From assembly GCA_022825265.1 (NCBI GenBank), contig JAJDXE010000002.1:1-64000 (forward strand): DNA of 64,000 nt. Direction: 5' to 3'. This DNA comes from Dehalococcoidia bacterium. GTDB lineage: Bacteria > Chloroflexota > Dehalococcoidia > Bin125. The notes beneath the pieces were generated by a model. That model saw nothing but the letters and a program-made list of their open reading frames with translations, did no database searches and was not told the DNA's origin. Position numbers and translations under genes: made by a program. This document shows positions 1-8,765 of the stretch, one piece after another. The stretch's first letter is position 1, and each line of letters starts with the position of its first letter.

Positions 1-1
1 T

Positions 2-64
2 TACCTCACCGCGGGCGCGGACGACGAAGAGGAAGGCGGAACGGATGAAGCAGAACCTCCCTAA
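2..64 (+). CDS. Possible 3' end of a gene truncated by the window edge
   Basis: Frame 2 from the window edge reads about 20 codons of an acidic tail (YLTAGADDEEEGGTDEAEPP) and stops at the TAA at 62-64. Such Asp/Glu-rich ends are common at protein C-termini, and the other two plus-strand frames close early or look like arginine-rich shadows. No family can be named from so short a piece. It could equally be chance coding. Confidence 0.3.
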   Translation, partial: YLTAGADDEEEGGTDEAEPP

Positions 65-301
65 TCCCGAATTGATGCAGCGGCTGGGCCATCTCCAGAC
101 GCTGCACGGCGGGCGCAAGTTTTTTCCAACCGACCGCCAGCGCCAGCTTTACCGCGCGCTCCTCAGCGCCCCATGTCCGTCTCAACAGTCGCTCCGAGAC
201 CGGACTCCCACTCCCCCTGCCCGCCGCTGGCGACCCTCCGACGGGTGATACCATGACTCTCGCCGCCCGACAACGACATCCCGCACCAGTTAGATGCCTG
301 C
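65..301. other. Leader region with no supported gene
   Basis: About 240 bp between the possible upstream stop codon and the PHP gene. Short open frames exist on both strands, but they are arginine/proline-rich and lack ribosome-binding sites, so none is called. No clear promoter or terminator was seen. Confidence 0.4.
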
Positions 302-1009
302 ATGCTGATTGACCTTCACAACCACACGTGGCCGCGCTCGCACGACTCCGTGCTCGACCCCAAGGACCTGGCCATCCGCGCCAAGGAAGCCGGCCTCGAC
401 GGCATCTCCTTCACCGAACACGATGCGCTCTGGCCCCACGACGAGGTCCAGAAGATCGCTGAAGAGACCGGCATCGTCATCATCCCCGGTTGCGAAGTCT
501 CGACCGACCCCGGCCACATCCTCGCCTGGGGCATGGACAAGTACGTCTTCGGCATGCACCGCGTCGAGCGCCTCGCCGAGCACGTCAACGAACGCGGCGG
601 CGCGCTCGTCCTCGCCCATCCCTACCGGCGACAGATCGCCTGGAAGGACAATCCCGAGGATTGGAAGACCGCGATCGAGCGCGCCACCGGCAACAGCGCC
701 ATGGAACACGTGATCGCGCTGGAAATCCTCAACGGTCGCGGCAAGGAACGCGAAAACCGCTTCTCCGCCGACCTCGCCGCCGAGTCCGGCATGAACGGCA
801 CCGCCGGCACCGACTCCCACGCCGTCCACGACATCGGCAAAGTCGCCACCTGGTTCGAGACCGACTCGATCGAAACCTGGCAGGACCTCGTCCGCGAACT
901 CAAGACCGGCAACTTCTGCGCCGTCGACATGGAGACCGGCGAAGAGTTCGCCGTCCCCTCGCGGCCGCCAAAATTCAGGATCGTGGGAGCAAGCGCCAGC
1001 GGCAGCTAG
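302..1009 (+). CDS. PHP-domain metal-dependent phosphoesterase-like protein
   Basis: A 235-residue protein made of a single PHP (polymerase and histidinol phosphatase) domain. The metal-binding signature is complete: DLHNH near residues 4-8, EHD at 39-41, Glu65, His72, His106 in LAHPYR, and GTDSHA near 169-174. Members hydrolyse phosphoester bonds with a two- or three-metal centre in the cytoplasm; the substrate cannot be read from sequence. The ATG at 302 puts the first motif right at the N-terminus, as usual, but no strong Shine-Dalgarno precedes it. A MaoC pair follows on the same strand with a 57-bp gap, so co-transcription is possible. The family call is firm and the specific role unknown. 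Confidence 0.85.
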   Translation: MLIDLHNHTWPRSHDSVLDPKDLAIRAKEAGLDGISFTEHDALWPHDEVQKIAEETGIVIIPGCEVSTDPGHILAWGMDKYVFGMHRVERLAEHVNERGGALVLAHPYRRQIAWKDNPEDWKTAIERATGNSAMEHVIALEILNGRGKERENRFSADLAAESGMNGTAGTDSHAVHDIGKVATWFETDSIETWQDLVRELKTGNFCAVDMETGEEFAVPSRPPKFRIVGASASGS

Positions 1010-1066
1010 ACTTCCATTCGTCCAGCGTTGGCAACCCAAATCCAGACCACAGCAAGGGAGGAGCTT

Positions 1067-1585
1067 ATGGCAGATCAAGAGTTTGAATCGGCCATCACCG
1101 ACGAAATGCGCGCCCTCATCGGCGTCAAGGGACCGGAGACGGTCAGCGAGCTGACCACCACCAGCGTGCGCATGTTCGCCCGCTCGGTCGGCTACGTCGA
1201 CCCGGCCTTCTACGACGAGGACGCAGCCCAGGCACGAGGCTTCCGCAGCCTCCCGGCGCCTCCGGGATATCTCGGCACGCCGATCTTCAACCCCGCCGAC
1301 TCCGACCCGACGTTCGGCGGTCGCCGCGGCGGCGGCGGCTTCCGCTCGCCCTACCCACTGGTCCTCAACGGCGGTACCGACATCGAGTACACCGGCGAGC
1401 AAATCTGCGCCGGTGACACGCTCACCTCATCGACCGCGCTGGCCTCGCTCAACGAGCGCTGGAGCGGCGCCCTGGGCGTGCCCATGCTGATTCAGGTGTC
1501 GGAAACCACCTACACCAACCAGAACGGCAAGGTTGTCGCCATCTCACGCGGCACCGGGATTTCCTACCCGCGCCCCGGCGACTAG
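1067..1585 (+). CDS. MaoC-like dehydratase, N-terminal-type hot-dog subunit
   Basis: A 172-residue protein resembling the FAS1-like/MaoC N-terminal dehydratase domain: an FARSVGYVDPAFYDEDAA-type segment followed by a hot-dog fold region with LNGGTDIEYTGEQICAGDTL. The start at 1067 is chosen because GGGAGGAG sits just upstream; an earlier in-frame start at 1028 lacks this. It is followed 109 bp later by the C-terminal-type MaoC protein, so the two probably form a heteromeric hydratase like other split double hot-dog enzymes (family knowledge). The likely substrate is an enoyl-CoA, but this is inference. The gap to the partner contains a palindromic repeat. Confidence 0.7.
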   Translation: MADQEFESAITDEMRALIGVKGPETVSELTTTSVRMFARSVGYVDPAFYDEDAAQARGFRSLPAPPGYLGTPIFNPADSDPTFGGRRGGGGFRSPYPLVLNGGTDIEYTGEQICAGDTLTSSTALASLNERWSGALGVPMLIQVSETTYTNQNGKVVAISRGTGISYPRPGD

Positions 1586-1596
1586 CGAGAGATCGT

Positions 1597-1655
1597 TCCC
1601 CCCCTCGCAAGGGGGAGATGCCGAAGGCAGAGGGGAGTCCTGCCCTAGCGCAGCA
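1597..1655. repeat. G/C-rich palindromic dispersed repeat, copy 1
   Basis: A CCCCCCTCGCAAGGGGGAG hairpin followed by GAGGGGAG, lying between the two MaoC genes. It resembles the elements at about 2.17, 15.07, 16.24, 22.56 and 29.67 kb. Confidence 0.6.
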
Positions 1656-1694
1656 CACCAGTTACAATCCAGTACCAGACCCAAGGAGCAGAAC

Positions 1695-2162
1695 ATGTCA
1701 GACGCAGTGCCGGACCAGATCTACTTCGAAGACATCGACGTCGGCGACAGCATCCCCGAGCTCGAGAAGAGCCCGACCAGCCAGCAGCTCGTCCAGTGGG
1801 CCGCCGGCTCCGGCGACTTCTACCAGATTCACTACGACACAAGCTACGCGCAGGACACCGGCCTCGACGACATCATCGTCCACGGCGCGCTCAAGCACGC
1901 CTTCCTCGGCGAGCTGCTCTGGCGTTTCGCCGGCCCCGAAGGCCAGGTCAAGCGCGTGCAGTGCTCCTACCGCGGCATGGACCCGGCCGCCCAGGGCCGC
2001 GAGTCGGCGCAGGAAAAGAAGTTCACCCTGCGCGGCACCGTGACCCGCAAGTACACCGAGGGCGAGCGCAACATCGTTGAGCTCGACATTGAAGGCGTCC
2101 GCGCCGACGGCTCGGTCAGCACCCCGGGCCAGGGCGTCGTCGTCCTCCCCAGCCGCGGCTAA
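1695..2162 (+). CDS. MaoC-family hydratase, catalytic hot-dog subunit
   Basis: A 155-residue single hot-dog protein. It carries the hydratase-2 style motif GDFYQIHYDTSYA with Asp41 and His46 in the catalytic spacing, then GLDDIIVHG. The family adds water to trans-2-enoyl-CoA or related thioesters in the cytoplasm. The start at 1695 follows AAGGAG with good spacing; a longer frame back to 1533 runs through the repeat and is rejected. It probably pairs with the noncatalytic-type hot-dog protein encoded immediately upstream. The gene is convergent with the GNAT gene, separated only by a palindromic repeat. Confidence 0.82.
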   Translation: MSDAVPDQIYFEDIDVGDSIPELEKSPTSQQLVQWAAGSGDFYQIHYDTSYAQDTGLDDIIVHGALKHAFLGELLWRFAGPEGQVKRVQCSYRGMDPAAQGRESAQEKKFTLRGTVTRKYTEGERNIVELDIEGVRADGSVSTPGQGVVVLPSRG

Positions 2163-2164
2163 CC

Positions 2165-2229
2165 GAGAACCTCCCCCTCTGGGGGAGGTGTCACGAAGTG
2201 ACGGAGGGGGCCGGTCGCGGCCCCTTCCG
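2165..2229. repeat. G/C-rich palindromic dispersed repeat, copy 2
   Basis: CCTCCCCCTCTGGGGGAGG, then a GTCAC/GTGAC inverted pair, then GGGGGCC and its complement, filling the whole gap between two convergent genes. The stacked hairpins could act as a bidirectional terminator. Confidence 0.7.
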
Positions 2230-2796
2230 TTAGCGCATCCCACGACGCTGGTAGTCCCGATCCCAGAACCACTCGCGCAGCACGTGCATCTGGTGAAACC
2301 GTTGCGGCCCGCGTCGCACCCGACCGCAATCGCGGAACCCGGCCGCGGCAAACGCCCGCTGCGCCCGCACGTTCCAGTCCAGCGTGTGCAGGTACACCCT
2401 GGTCAACGATGTGTTCGTGAACACATGGTCGAGCAACAATCCCACCGCCTCGCGACCATACCCACCGTTCCAGCAGGTACGATCACCCAAGAGGATGCCC
2501 AACTCCGTCTCCCGTCGCTGGAAGTCGGTGTTGTAGTACATCACATTCCCAATGTGACGTGAATCCTCAATCGTCTCGACGGCAAACGTCGAGCGATACA
2601 CCGGCGTCGAGCGCAGTTGCCAGGCGTACTGGTTGCGGTACTGCTCGAATGTCAGCGGACTGACGGTCGCGGCGTCGAGTTCGGCCAACTCGACATCGGT
2701 CCGCCAGATCCAGTCCAGCCTCGCATCGTCAAGACGTTTGCGGCGCAACAGGACCAGCTGGCCTTCGGCGACGACGTCGGCAGGACTGGTGACCAC
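2230..2796 (-). CDS. GNAT-family N-acetyltransferase (RimJ/RimL-like)
   Basis: About 188 residues with the GNAT fold order: GQLVLLRRKRLDDA at the N-terminus, the beta-4 strand FAVETIEDSRHIGNV, an acetyl-CoA loop region RTCWNGGYGREAVGLLL, and the terminal AQRAFAAAGFRDCG motif. This arrangement is typical of RimJ/RimL-type enzymes that acetylate protein N-termini, amino acids or small amines; the substrate is unknown. A GTG at 2796 preceded by GGGAG at 7 nt is the preferred start; the frame extends to a GTG at 2814. It is the last gene of a long minus-strand run. Confidence 0.8.
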   Translation of the reverse strand: MVTSPADVVAEGQLVLLRRKRLDDARLDWIWRTDVELAELDAATVSPLTFEQYRNQYAWQLRSTPVYRSTFAVETIEDSRHIGNVMYYNTDFQRRETELGILLGDRTCWNGGYGREAVGLLLDHVFTNTSLTRVYLHTLDWNVRAQRAFAAAGFRDCGRVRRGPQRFHQMHVLREWFWDRDYQRRGMR

Positions 2797-2853
2797 GACG
2801 CTTCTCCCGAACACAGTCGGCGCGTTTCCGATGGACGCAGGGTAAACCGACGA

Positions 2854-3369
2854 TCAGGCCTGCGCAGGCCCGACCCGTCGGTCCAATAGGGCGGCGGCAT
2901 CCTCTAACAGGGTGGCGGTGTTGCGATAGCTCACCATACGCATCGCATCGCCCAGGCCCACCCAGCGCACGTCGATGTGCTCGTCGTCATGATCTTCAAA
3001 CGAGCCGCCCGTCGGCTGCATCAGCCAGAAATGGACCGCCTTGTCAATCCGAGCCTCTTCGCCGCCGAACGAGTACCGCATGACGCCGATCTTCTCGTCC
3101 AACTGCACCTGCAGCCCGGTCTCCTCTGAGACCTCGCGCAGCGCCGTCTCGTCCAGCTTCTCACCGTTCTCGGGGGTCCCCTTGGGCAACGACCAGCGTC
3201 GCGCCGGAGTCTGCACGAGAACGATCTCCACCTCGCCCTCCTGTGCGCGTTCGCGCCAGACCACGCCGCCGGCGCTGACTGCGATCCCCTTGCGTATCGA
3301 CTTTGGTGACCTCGTGGTTCGTCGGGTTCCTATTCGTGGTCGGCGCTCGTTGCTGCTCCGCACGCCCAT
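2854..3369 (-). CDS. Nudix hydrolase
   Basis: A 171-residue protein with a full Nudix box, from GTPENGEKLDE through REVSEETGL, fitting G-x5-E-x7-RE-U-x-EE-x-G-U. The preceding strand VLVQTPARRWSLPKG also suits a nucleoside diphosphate-x hydrolase. A basic N-terminus (SNERRPRIGTRRTTRSPKS) precedes the domain. The ATG at 3369 has AGGAGGAG directly upstream; a TTG further out at 3390 is possible. It lies between the HEAT-repeat gene and the GNAT gene in the same direction. Substrates range from oxidised nucleotides to dinucleoside polyphosphates, and sequence does not decide. Confidence 0.85.
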   Translation of the reverse strand: MGVRSSNERRPRIGTRRTTRSPKSIRKGIAVSAGGVVWRERAQEGEVEIVLVQTPARRWSLPKGTPENGEKLDETALREVSEETGLQVQLDEKIGVMRYSFGGEEARIDKAVHFWLMQPTGGSFEDHDDEHIDVRWVGLGDAMRMVSYRNTATLLEDAAALLDRRVGPAQA

Positions 3370-3458
3370 CTCCTCCTCGGACTCAACCAATGAATTTCAA
3401 TCTATCAGAGGTGCTGCGATTGCTTGCAACAACGTGGCCGTCACGGCCGGCCGACCAG

Positions 3459-4457
3459 CTACCTGTCGCTCCAGCCAAAGGGATCCTGAGCCGCGCCGAG
3501 ATCGTCAAAGTCATCGAGCCAGGTCGCCTCTTCCAATGCAGCCTGGGCCGTCGCGCGGACCGTTGGATCAGGATGCGTCTTCAGCCGTTGCAACTCTTCC
3601 ACCGCCTCTTCGCTGCCGATCTCACCGAGCGCCGCGACTGCGCCCTGGATCAGTTCCTCCGAGGAGGATGGATCGTCGAACAGCTCCAGCAACATTGGCG
3701 CTCCGTCTTCCGATCCAATCTCGCCGATCGCCTGCACCGCAGCGAGCCGCTCGTCCTCATCCTCGGCCACCAATGATCCTTCCAGCACCGGCAGCCAGAA
3801 CACATCGGCACTGCGACCCATCGCCTGCACCGCGCCCAGATGCAGCGCCGCAGCGTCGCTCTCAAACGCTTCCTCGATCAGTTCAGGCACCCAGGGCGCC
3901 GTGACTACCCCGACACCCGACACGGCCGAAGCGCGGATCTGTTCGTCCTCCCGCACGTCCTCCGCGATCTCACGCAGCGCCTCAACCACCTCGTCCGCGG
4001 CCTCGCTCGAGGCCCAGCCGAGCTCCAGGCGCATTGCCACCTCGCCCAGCGCCGTCACCGCCTCGCGCCGCACCTCGGCGTCCTCTTCCTCTGACCTGGC
4101 GACCGTCAGCAGCGTCGCCGTCGCTCCAGCCGTTTCGCATGTCGCCAAGCCGTTCACCGCAAGCGTCCGCACCGCAACATCGTCGTCCGACATCATCGTG
4201 GAAAACAGGACAGTGAAGTCGTACCCGCCGAACTCCGACCCGACCTGGTGTAGCCGTTCCAACAGCGCGAAGCGGCTGACTGACTCCAGCTCCGACAGGT
4301 TTTCGCGAATCACGGTCTCTGAATTGGACGACAGACGCGACACCGCGTGTAGATCCTCTGGCTCGAGATCCACCTGCCCTGAAGAGATGACGCCGATGAC
4401 CCGACGCAGGGCGTCAAGTGGATCGGCGGCGTCTTGATGGACGGTTGCCTCGCTCAT
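3459..4457 (-). CDS. HEAT-repeat protein
   Basis: A 332-residue protein largely made of helical HEAT/PBS-type repeats, visible as recurring units such as VRTLAVNGLATCE, VRREAVTALGEVA, HLGAVQAMGRS, RLAAVQAIGEIGSEDG and IQGAVAALGEIGSEEA. No signal peptide or membrane segment is seen. Such proteins are usually binding scaffolds. Its start overlaps the gpsA stop (TGATG), so it is translationally coupled to glycerol-3-phosphate dehydrogenase and belongs to the der-plsY-gpsA operon. What it binds is unknown. The acidic C-terminus ends in DDFDDLGAAQDPFGW. Confidence 0.8.
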   Translation of the reverse strand: MSEATVHQDAADPLDALRRVIGVISSGQVDLEPEDLHAVSRLSSNSETVIRENLSELESVSRFALLERLHQVGSEFGGYDFTVLFSTMMSDDDVAVRTLAVNGLATCETAGATATLLTVARSEEEDAEVRREAVTALGEVAMRLELGWASSEAADEVVEALREIAEDVREDEQIRASAVSGVGVVTAPWVPELIEEAFESDAAALHLGAVQAMGRSADVFWLPVLEGSLVAEDEDERLAAVQAIGEIGSEDGAPMLLELFDDPSSSEELIQGAVAALGEIGSEEAVEELQRLKTHPDPTVRATAQAALEEATWLDDFDDLGAAQDPFGWSDR

Positions 4458-5455
4458 CAGCCTTCCACGGTCGGCGCGCGTTCCATCAGCACACGGATCG
4501 CCTGCCTCGGCTCCAGGCCTTCAAACAGCACCTGCGAGACGACCTCGGCGATCGGCATATCAACACCGAGACCCTCCGCCACCTCGAGTACGACCCGCGT
4601 GGTCTCAACACCCTCAACGACGTGCGGGTTGTCGGCCATCGCCTCCGACAACGTCATCCCACTGCCGATCTTCTCGCCCAGCGTCCGGTTGCGAGAGCGT
4701 GGGCTGCTCGCGGTCGCCAGGAGATCGCCCAGTCCAGCCAATCCGGCAAAGGTGGACGGCATCGCGCCCAGCGCGACACCTAGTCGCGCGATTTCGGAAA
4801 GTCCGCGCGTCATCAGTGCTGCCTGCGCGTTATCGCCAACGTTGAGCCCAACACCCGTCCCCACCGCGATTGCAATCACATTCTTCAAGGAACCACCCAG
4901 TTCCACGCCGACCACGTCCTCGTTGGTGTACACGCGGAACGTGTCAGAGTTGAGCGCCTGCTGCAATCGTTCGCGGTCGGCAGCCTCCGCCGACGCCACC
5001 ACAGTGGTCGCCGGCAAACCCCTGGCAACTTCGCGAGCGATGTTCGGGCCGGAGACCGTTCCCACTCGCGCGTCCCGCCCAGCAAGGTTCAGTTCTTGCT
5101 CCAACACCTCGGACATCCGCAGGTGGGAGCCTTTCTCCAGCCCCTTCGCGGCCGATGCGTGAACGGTATCGCCGGGAGTCAGATTGGGCAGGACGATGCG
5201 CAGATTATCTCTCAGACGTTGCGACGGTGTGGCCCAGATCACGACAGCCGGCGGAGCGCCGCTGGGGTCGGCTGTGAACGTCAATCCTTCTGGCAACGGC
5301 ACTCCGGGGAGTAACCGTCGATGCTCCCGAGCGGCCGACAGTTCGGCCGCTTCTTCGTCGGAGCGGCACAACACAACAGCATTGTTCCCCGCGCGATCGA
5401 CGCAGGACGCGAGGGTGCAGCCCCATGATGTCGCGCCGGCGATCATCACCCTCAC
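4457..5455 (-). CDS. gpsA: NAD(P)+ glycerol-3-phosphate dehydrogenase
   Basis: A 332-residue cytoplasmic enzyme that reduces dihydroxyacetone phosphate to sn-glycerol 3-phosphate for phospholipid synthesis. Family landmarks are in order: N-terminal Rossmann segment GATSWGCTLA, KGLEKGSHLRMSEV, SGPNIAREVARGLP, the catalytic-lysine region ELGGSLKNVIAIAVG, GLAGLGDLLAT and SSPRSRNRTLGE. The first loop reads G-A-T-S-W-G, where many homologues have G-x-G-S-W-G. It overlaps plsY by 4 bp (ATGA) and the HEAT gene by 1 bp. Its product feeds PlsY directly, so the operon order follows the pathway. Confidence 0.93.
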   Translation of the reverse strand: MRVMIAGATSWGCTLASCVDRAGNNAVVLCRSDEEAAELSAAREHRRLLPGVPLPEGLTFTADPSGAPPAVVIWATPSQRLRDNLRIVLPNLTPGDTVHASAAKGLEKGSHLRMSEVLEQELNLAGRDARVGTVSGPNIAREVARGLPATTVVASAEAADRERLQQALNSDTFRVYTNEDVVGVELGGSLKNVIAIAVGTGVGLNVGDNAQAALMTRGLSEIARLGVALGAMPSTFAGLAGLGDLLATASSPRSRNRTLGEKIGSGMTLSEAMADNPHVVEGVETTRVVLEVAEGLGVDMPIAEVVSQVLFEGLEPRQAIRVLMERAPTVEG

Positions 5456-6069
5456 GACGCCGACCTACCCATTGACAACACACGCTCGGTGCCTGCGGCG
5501 ATTCGCTGGACGTTGTCCTTATGTCCAGCAAGCACCAGCAGCCAGGTACCGACCGCAAACGCGATGTAAGCGTCCGGCGCTTGGCCATATGCCGCCAGCA
5601 ATGAGATGCCGATCGCAGCTGAAGTGGCGCCGGTCAGCGTGGCCAAGGACATCACCTTGATCCGCAGCAGGATCGGAAGCGCCGTGCCCAGGGCAAACAG
5701 GGCGCCCATGGGCATGATCGCAATCATCCCGCCAAGCGCCGTCGCCGCGCCGCGGCCTCCGCGGAATCCTGCGTACAATGGGAACTGGTGCCCAATGACC
5801 GCGGCCAATCCACCGACGACCTCGCCTGTTGGACTGTCCCAGGCAAGCATCACGATGAGGATTGGGAGAGCGCCCTTGATCGCGTCAAGGACCAGCACCG
5901 TGACCGACCAGCGCAGTCCCAGGGCGCGAAAGGTATTCGTCGCACCCGTGCGTCCGCTGCCCGAGGCGCGGATGTCTCCGCCGCCTCGCCACTTACCGAT
6001 CCAGAGTCCTGTCGGAATCGAGCCAAGCAGATAGCCAATCACTCCGCCGACGATCCAGGCCTCAATCAC
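5452..6069 (-). CDS. plsY: Acyl-phosphate:glycerol-3-phosphate acyltransferase PlsY
   Basis: An integral membrane enzyme of about 205 residues that transfers an acyl group from acyl-phosphate to glycerol 3-phosphate, giving lysophosphatidic acid. The three PlsY loops are present: GYLLGSIPTG, GSGRTGATNTFRALG and GHQFPLYAGFRGGRGAAT, separated by hydrophobic helices. The GTG at 6069 has GGAGG eight bases upstream and overlaps the der stop by 8 bp (GTGATTGA), the same overlap style as der with cdaR; ATG starts at 6084 or 6105 are possible. Loop 2 has Arg-Thr where Asn-Pro is common. Confidence 0.92.
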   Translation of the reverse strand: MIEAWIVGGVIGYLLGSIPTGLWIGKWRGGGDIRASGSGRTGATNTFRALGLRWSVTVLVLDAIKGALPILIVMLAWDSPTGEVVGGLAAVIGHQFPLYAGFRGGRGAATALGGMIAIMPMGALFALGTALPILLRIKVMSLATLTGATSAAIGISLLAAYGQAPDAYIAFAVGTWLLVLAGHKDNVQRIAAGTERVLSMGRSAS

Positions 6070-7471
6070 GCCGCCTGCCTCCATCGTCAGCCTCGGACGG
6101 CTCACGTCCGCGCAAAACGCAGCGTAGCGGCGTGCCCTCGAAGCCGAAGGTGCGCCGAATCCTGCCCATCAGGAATCGTTCATAGGAGAAGTGCACCGCA
6201 TCGGGATAGTTGACAAAGAAAGTGAAGGTCGGCGGAGCGTACTCAGTCTGTACGCCGTAATAGAAACGAATCCGCTTGCCTCGATAGGTGGCCGGTGGAC
6301 GCTCTACCTGGGCCTGGCGGAGCATGGCGTTCAGGCGAGGAGTCGGGATGCGCTGTCGCCGAGCCTCGGCGACATGCAATGCCGCAGCGACCACGCTGTC
6401 CACCGCGTCGCCGGTCAATGCTGAGATCCAAACGATCGGAGCCCAGTTGACGAATCGCGCTCGCCCTGCCAGTTGACGCTCGCGGCTGTTGCGGAGACCG
6501 TCCTCGGCGTCCACCAAGTCCGACTTGTTCATCACAATCACAATCCCGGCGCCATCATCCATCGCCATGCCGAGCACGTGCAGATCTTGCGAAGTCACGC
6601 CCTCATGCGCATCGATCACCACAGCCGAGACATCCGCGCGACGAACCGCCGCTCCCGCTCGGCGAACGGATGCGCGTTCGATTCCAGGTGCGACTCGACC
6701 GCGGCGTCTAATGCCGGCTGTGTCGACCAACGAGACTCGCTGGCCGTCAAAACTGAGCAGTGTGTCGACAGCGTCTCGAGTCGTGCCCGGCACTTCCGAC
6801 ACGATCATCCGCTCATCGCGCAGCAAGGCATTGACCAATGATGACTTGCCGACGTTCGGTCGGCCGACAATGGCGAGTCGACAGGCGACATCATCCGTCT
6901 CCGTCGGTTCGGCGACTGCCAGATCCGACGTGACGCGGTCTAGCAAGTCGTCAATCCAACGACCGTGATGGGCTGAGATCGCGACCGGCTCGCCAAGCCC
7001 AAGCCCGTAGAACTGCGTTGCCGCAGACGCCATGACATCGTTGTCGGCCTTGTTTGCACACACGGTGACCGGTTGTTGCGCTTCCCTGAGCAGCGCCGCC
7101 ACATCCTCATCCGCCGGCAGTGCTCCTGCTTGTACGTCGACAACCAGGACGATCGCATCGGCCTCCGCGATCGCCTGTTCCACCTGTTCGGCGACAGAGT
7201 CTGCGAAGGGCCCGGTGAGCTGCTCGCCCAAGAGTCCGCCGGTGTCGATGACTGAGAAATGCTGACCGCGCCATTCGGTCGTTGCGTAGTTTCGGTCTCT
7301 GGTCGTTCCCGGTTCGCCACGAACGATCGCTTGCCGTCGGCGGACCAGGCGATTGAACAGCGTCGACTTGCCGACGTTGGGCCGCCCAACGATCGCAACA
7401 GTCGGCAGCGCATTGCGCGGGATCGCCCGCACACTCACCTGCGGCAGTCCACCTTCGCCCGCGTCATTCAC
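6062..7471 (-). CDS. der: Ribosome-assembly GTPase Der (EngA)
   Basis: A 469-residue protein with two tandem GTPase domains and a C-terminal KH-like domain, the hallmark of Der, which helps 50S subunit maturation. P-loops GRPNVGKST and GRPNVGKSS occur near residues 29-37 and 203-211; G3 motifs are DTGG and DTAG, and G4 motifs NKAD (140-143) and NKSD (315-318). The KH-like region ends with FEGTPLRCVLRGRE. A GTG at 7471 overlapping the cdaR stop (GTGAATGA) is the likely start; the open frame extends 37 basic codons further upstream, unlike the family. Confidence 0.94.
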   Translation of the reverse strand: MNDAGEGGLPQVSVRAIPRNALPTVAIVGRPNVGKSTLFNRLVRRRQAIVRGEPGTTRDRNYATTEWRGQHFSVIDTGGLLGEQLTGPFADSVAEQVEQAIAEADAIVLVVDVQAGALPADEDVAALLREAQQPVTVCANKADNDVMASAATQFYGLGLGEPVAISAHHGRWIDDLLDRVTSDLAVAEPTETDDVACRLAIVGRPNVGKSSLVNALLRDERMIVSEVPGTTRDAVDTLLSFDGQRVSLVDTAGIRRRGRVAPGIERASVRRAGAAVRRADVSAVVIDAHEGVTSQDLHVLGMAMDDGAGIVIVMNKSDLVDAEDGLRNSRERQLAGRARFVNWAPIVWISALTGDAVDSVVAAALHVAEARRQRIPTPRLNAMLRQAQVERPPATYRGKRIRFYYGVQTEYAPPTFTFFVNYPDAVHFSYERFLMGRIRRTFGFEGTPLRCVLRGREPSEADDGGRRRD

Positions 7472-8765
7472 TGTCGTCTTCTTCCGCTGGCGGTTCGTCG
7501 TCGGCTGGTTCGCCGTCTTCAGTCTGCGGGTCTTCCTCTGCCTGTGGCGGCTCTGGGACCTCGATGGGACTGAGGGTGACAATCATTTGCGACGGGGCCA
7601 GCTCGACGAGTTCGAGCCCGGTTGGGGGAATCCACCTGAGGTCGATTCGGTGCCGCCCAGCTGCGTAGCTTCCGAGATTGACCTGGATAACGTCTACTGG
7701 ACCCTCTAACTCCGAGATTAGTGCCACAGGCCCACGAAGAGTCACTCGGGCTGTTAGCGGCGATGCAAAGGTCAGCTCCAGACCGTCTCTGACCGCGAAC
7801 AGTTCGACATCGATCGGCAGAGTGACCGAAGTGATCACCGGCTCAATCACCACCAGTACCCGAGTTGAGACTTCTGAATCGCCGGCCGGCGCGGCGCCGT
7901 CGGCGAACATCAACTGGGCTTGCGTCATCACATCATCGCTGCGGCCGGTGACATCGACTGGCTCAGTGAGCACCTCTACTTCGGCGTCCAGCTCGTCGAC
8001 CGGAACCAGAACATCCACGGTCGCGGGGGTTGCTCGCACCGTTCGCACTCGATAGCCCTCCGCCGGAACACCGACGACGTCCGGGAGGATCGAGGCTGTG
8101 CGCCGGAAGAGCTCCTGCTCGACGGGAACGCGGACTCGAGCCGATCGCGGATTGACGACGACTTGCGCGACGGCACCTCCGGCCGCGGTTCTCGCTTCCA
8201 GCGTGACGTCGCGCTCGACGGTCGCGTTCACTCCGCCCAGATCGATACGAGCGACGACCGACTCAACGGCTTCGACTTCGGAAGCGATTCCAGACACAGT
8301 CGCCATCTCTGGCACGACCTCGGGTGTGCCGACGCGAAACCCTAGCGGCGGCAGATTCGAAGGTTCGACCACGACGGGCACTTCTCGCTCAACCGACTCT
8401 TGCAAGATGACGACTACGGTTTCAGGTTGTACCGCCCTGACCCGGACGTCGCCTTCCTGCGCTTCTACTCGCACCGGCAAGCTGTGTCGTCCGGCCGCTC
8501 GGTTGCGTAGCGACACTGTTGCTTTGAAGTGTTCGGGGCGCGCCGATTCCACGTCTGCTTCACGTCCAACCACCGTCAACGTGACCGGCAGCGGCTCTCC
8601 GGCGATGACCAGGTTTGAGCCGAGTTCTTCAATTTCGACTGTCAGGCTGAAGCCAAGCCTGGCCTCGATCTCGCGGTTCTCGGTATCGGCGATCACAAAC
8701 CAGACGATGATCGCCAGGACGAGCACCGTGCCAAAGAGTGTCGCTTCCCGCGCCAGGCGTCGCAC
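7464..8765 (-). CDS. cdaR: YbbR-domain regulator of c-di-AMP synthase (CdaR)
   Basis: A 433-residue protein with one N-terminal membrane helix (TLFGTVLVLAIIVWFVIA) and an extracytoplasmic part of repeated YbbR beta-domains, followed by an acidic, proline-rich tail. YbbR proteins bind the membrane diadenylate cyclase CdaA and tune its activity (family knowledge). The GTG start abuts the cdaA stop with no gap (TGA then GTG), so the pair is translationally coupled. It also overlaps der by 8 bp. The tail from about residue 400 (PPQAEEDPQTEDGEPADDE) is low complexity. glmM, often the third gene of this cluster, is absent here. Confidence 0.87.
   Translation of the reverse strand: MRRLAREATLFGTVLVLAIIVWFVIADTENREIEARLGFSLTVEIEELGSNLVIAGEPLPVTLTVVGREADVESARPEHFKATVSLRNRAAGRHSLPVRVEAQEGDVRVRAVQPETVVVILQESVEREVPVVVEPSNLPPLGFRVGTPEVVPEMATVSGIASEVEAVESVVARIDLGGVNATVERDVTLEARTAAGGAVAQVVVNPRSARVRVPVEQELFRRTASILPDVVGVPAEGYRVRTVRATPATVDVLVPVDELDAEVEVLTEPVDVTGRSDDVMTQAQLMFADGAAPAGDSEVSTRVLVVIEPVITSVTLPIDVELFAVRDGLELTFASPLTARVTLRGPVALISELEGPVDVIQVNLGSYAAGRHRIDLRWIPPTGLELVELAPSQMIVTLSPIEVPEPPQAEEDPQTEDGEPADDEPPAEEDDSE

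Noticed and set aside
290..1402. 370-codon minus-strand frame opposite the PHP and MaoC genes
   Set aside because: It crosses two real genes and their gap, has no ribosome site, and has a composition typical of antisense frames.
6062..7582. Der starting at 7582
   Set aside because: The extra 37 codons are a basic Arg/Gln/Thr run inside cdaR; a GTG at 7471 overlaps the cdaR stop as other genes in this operon do.
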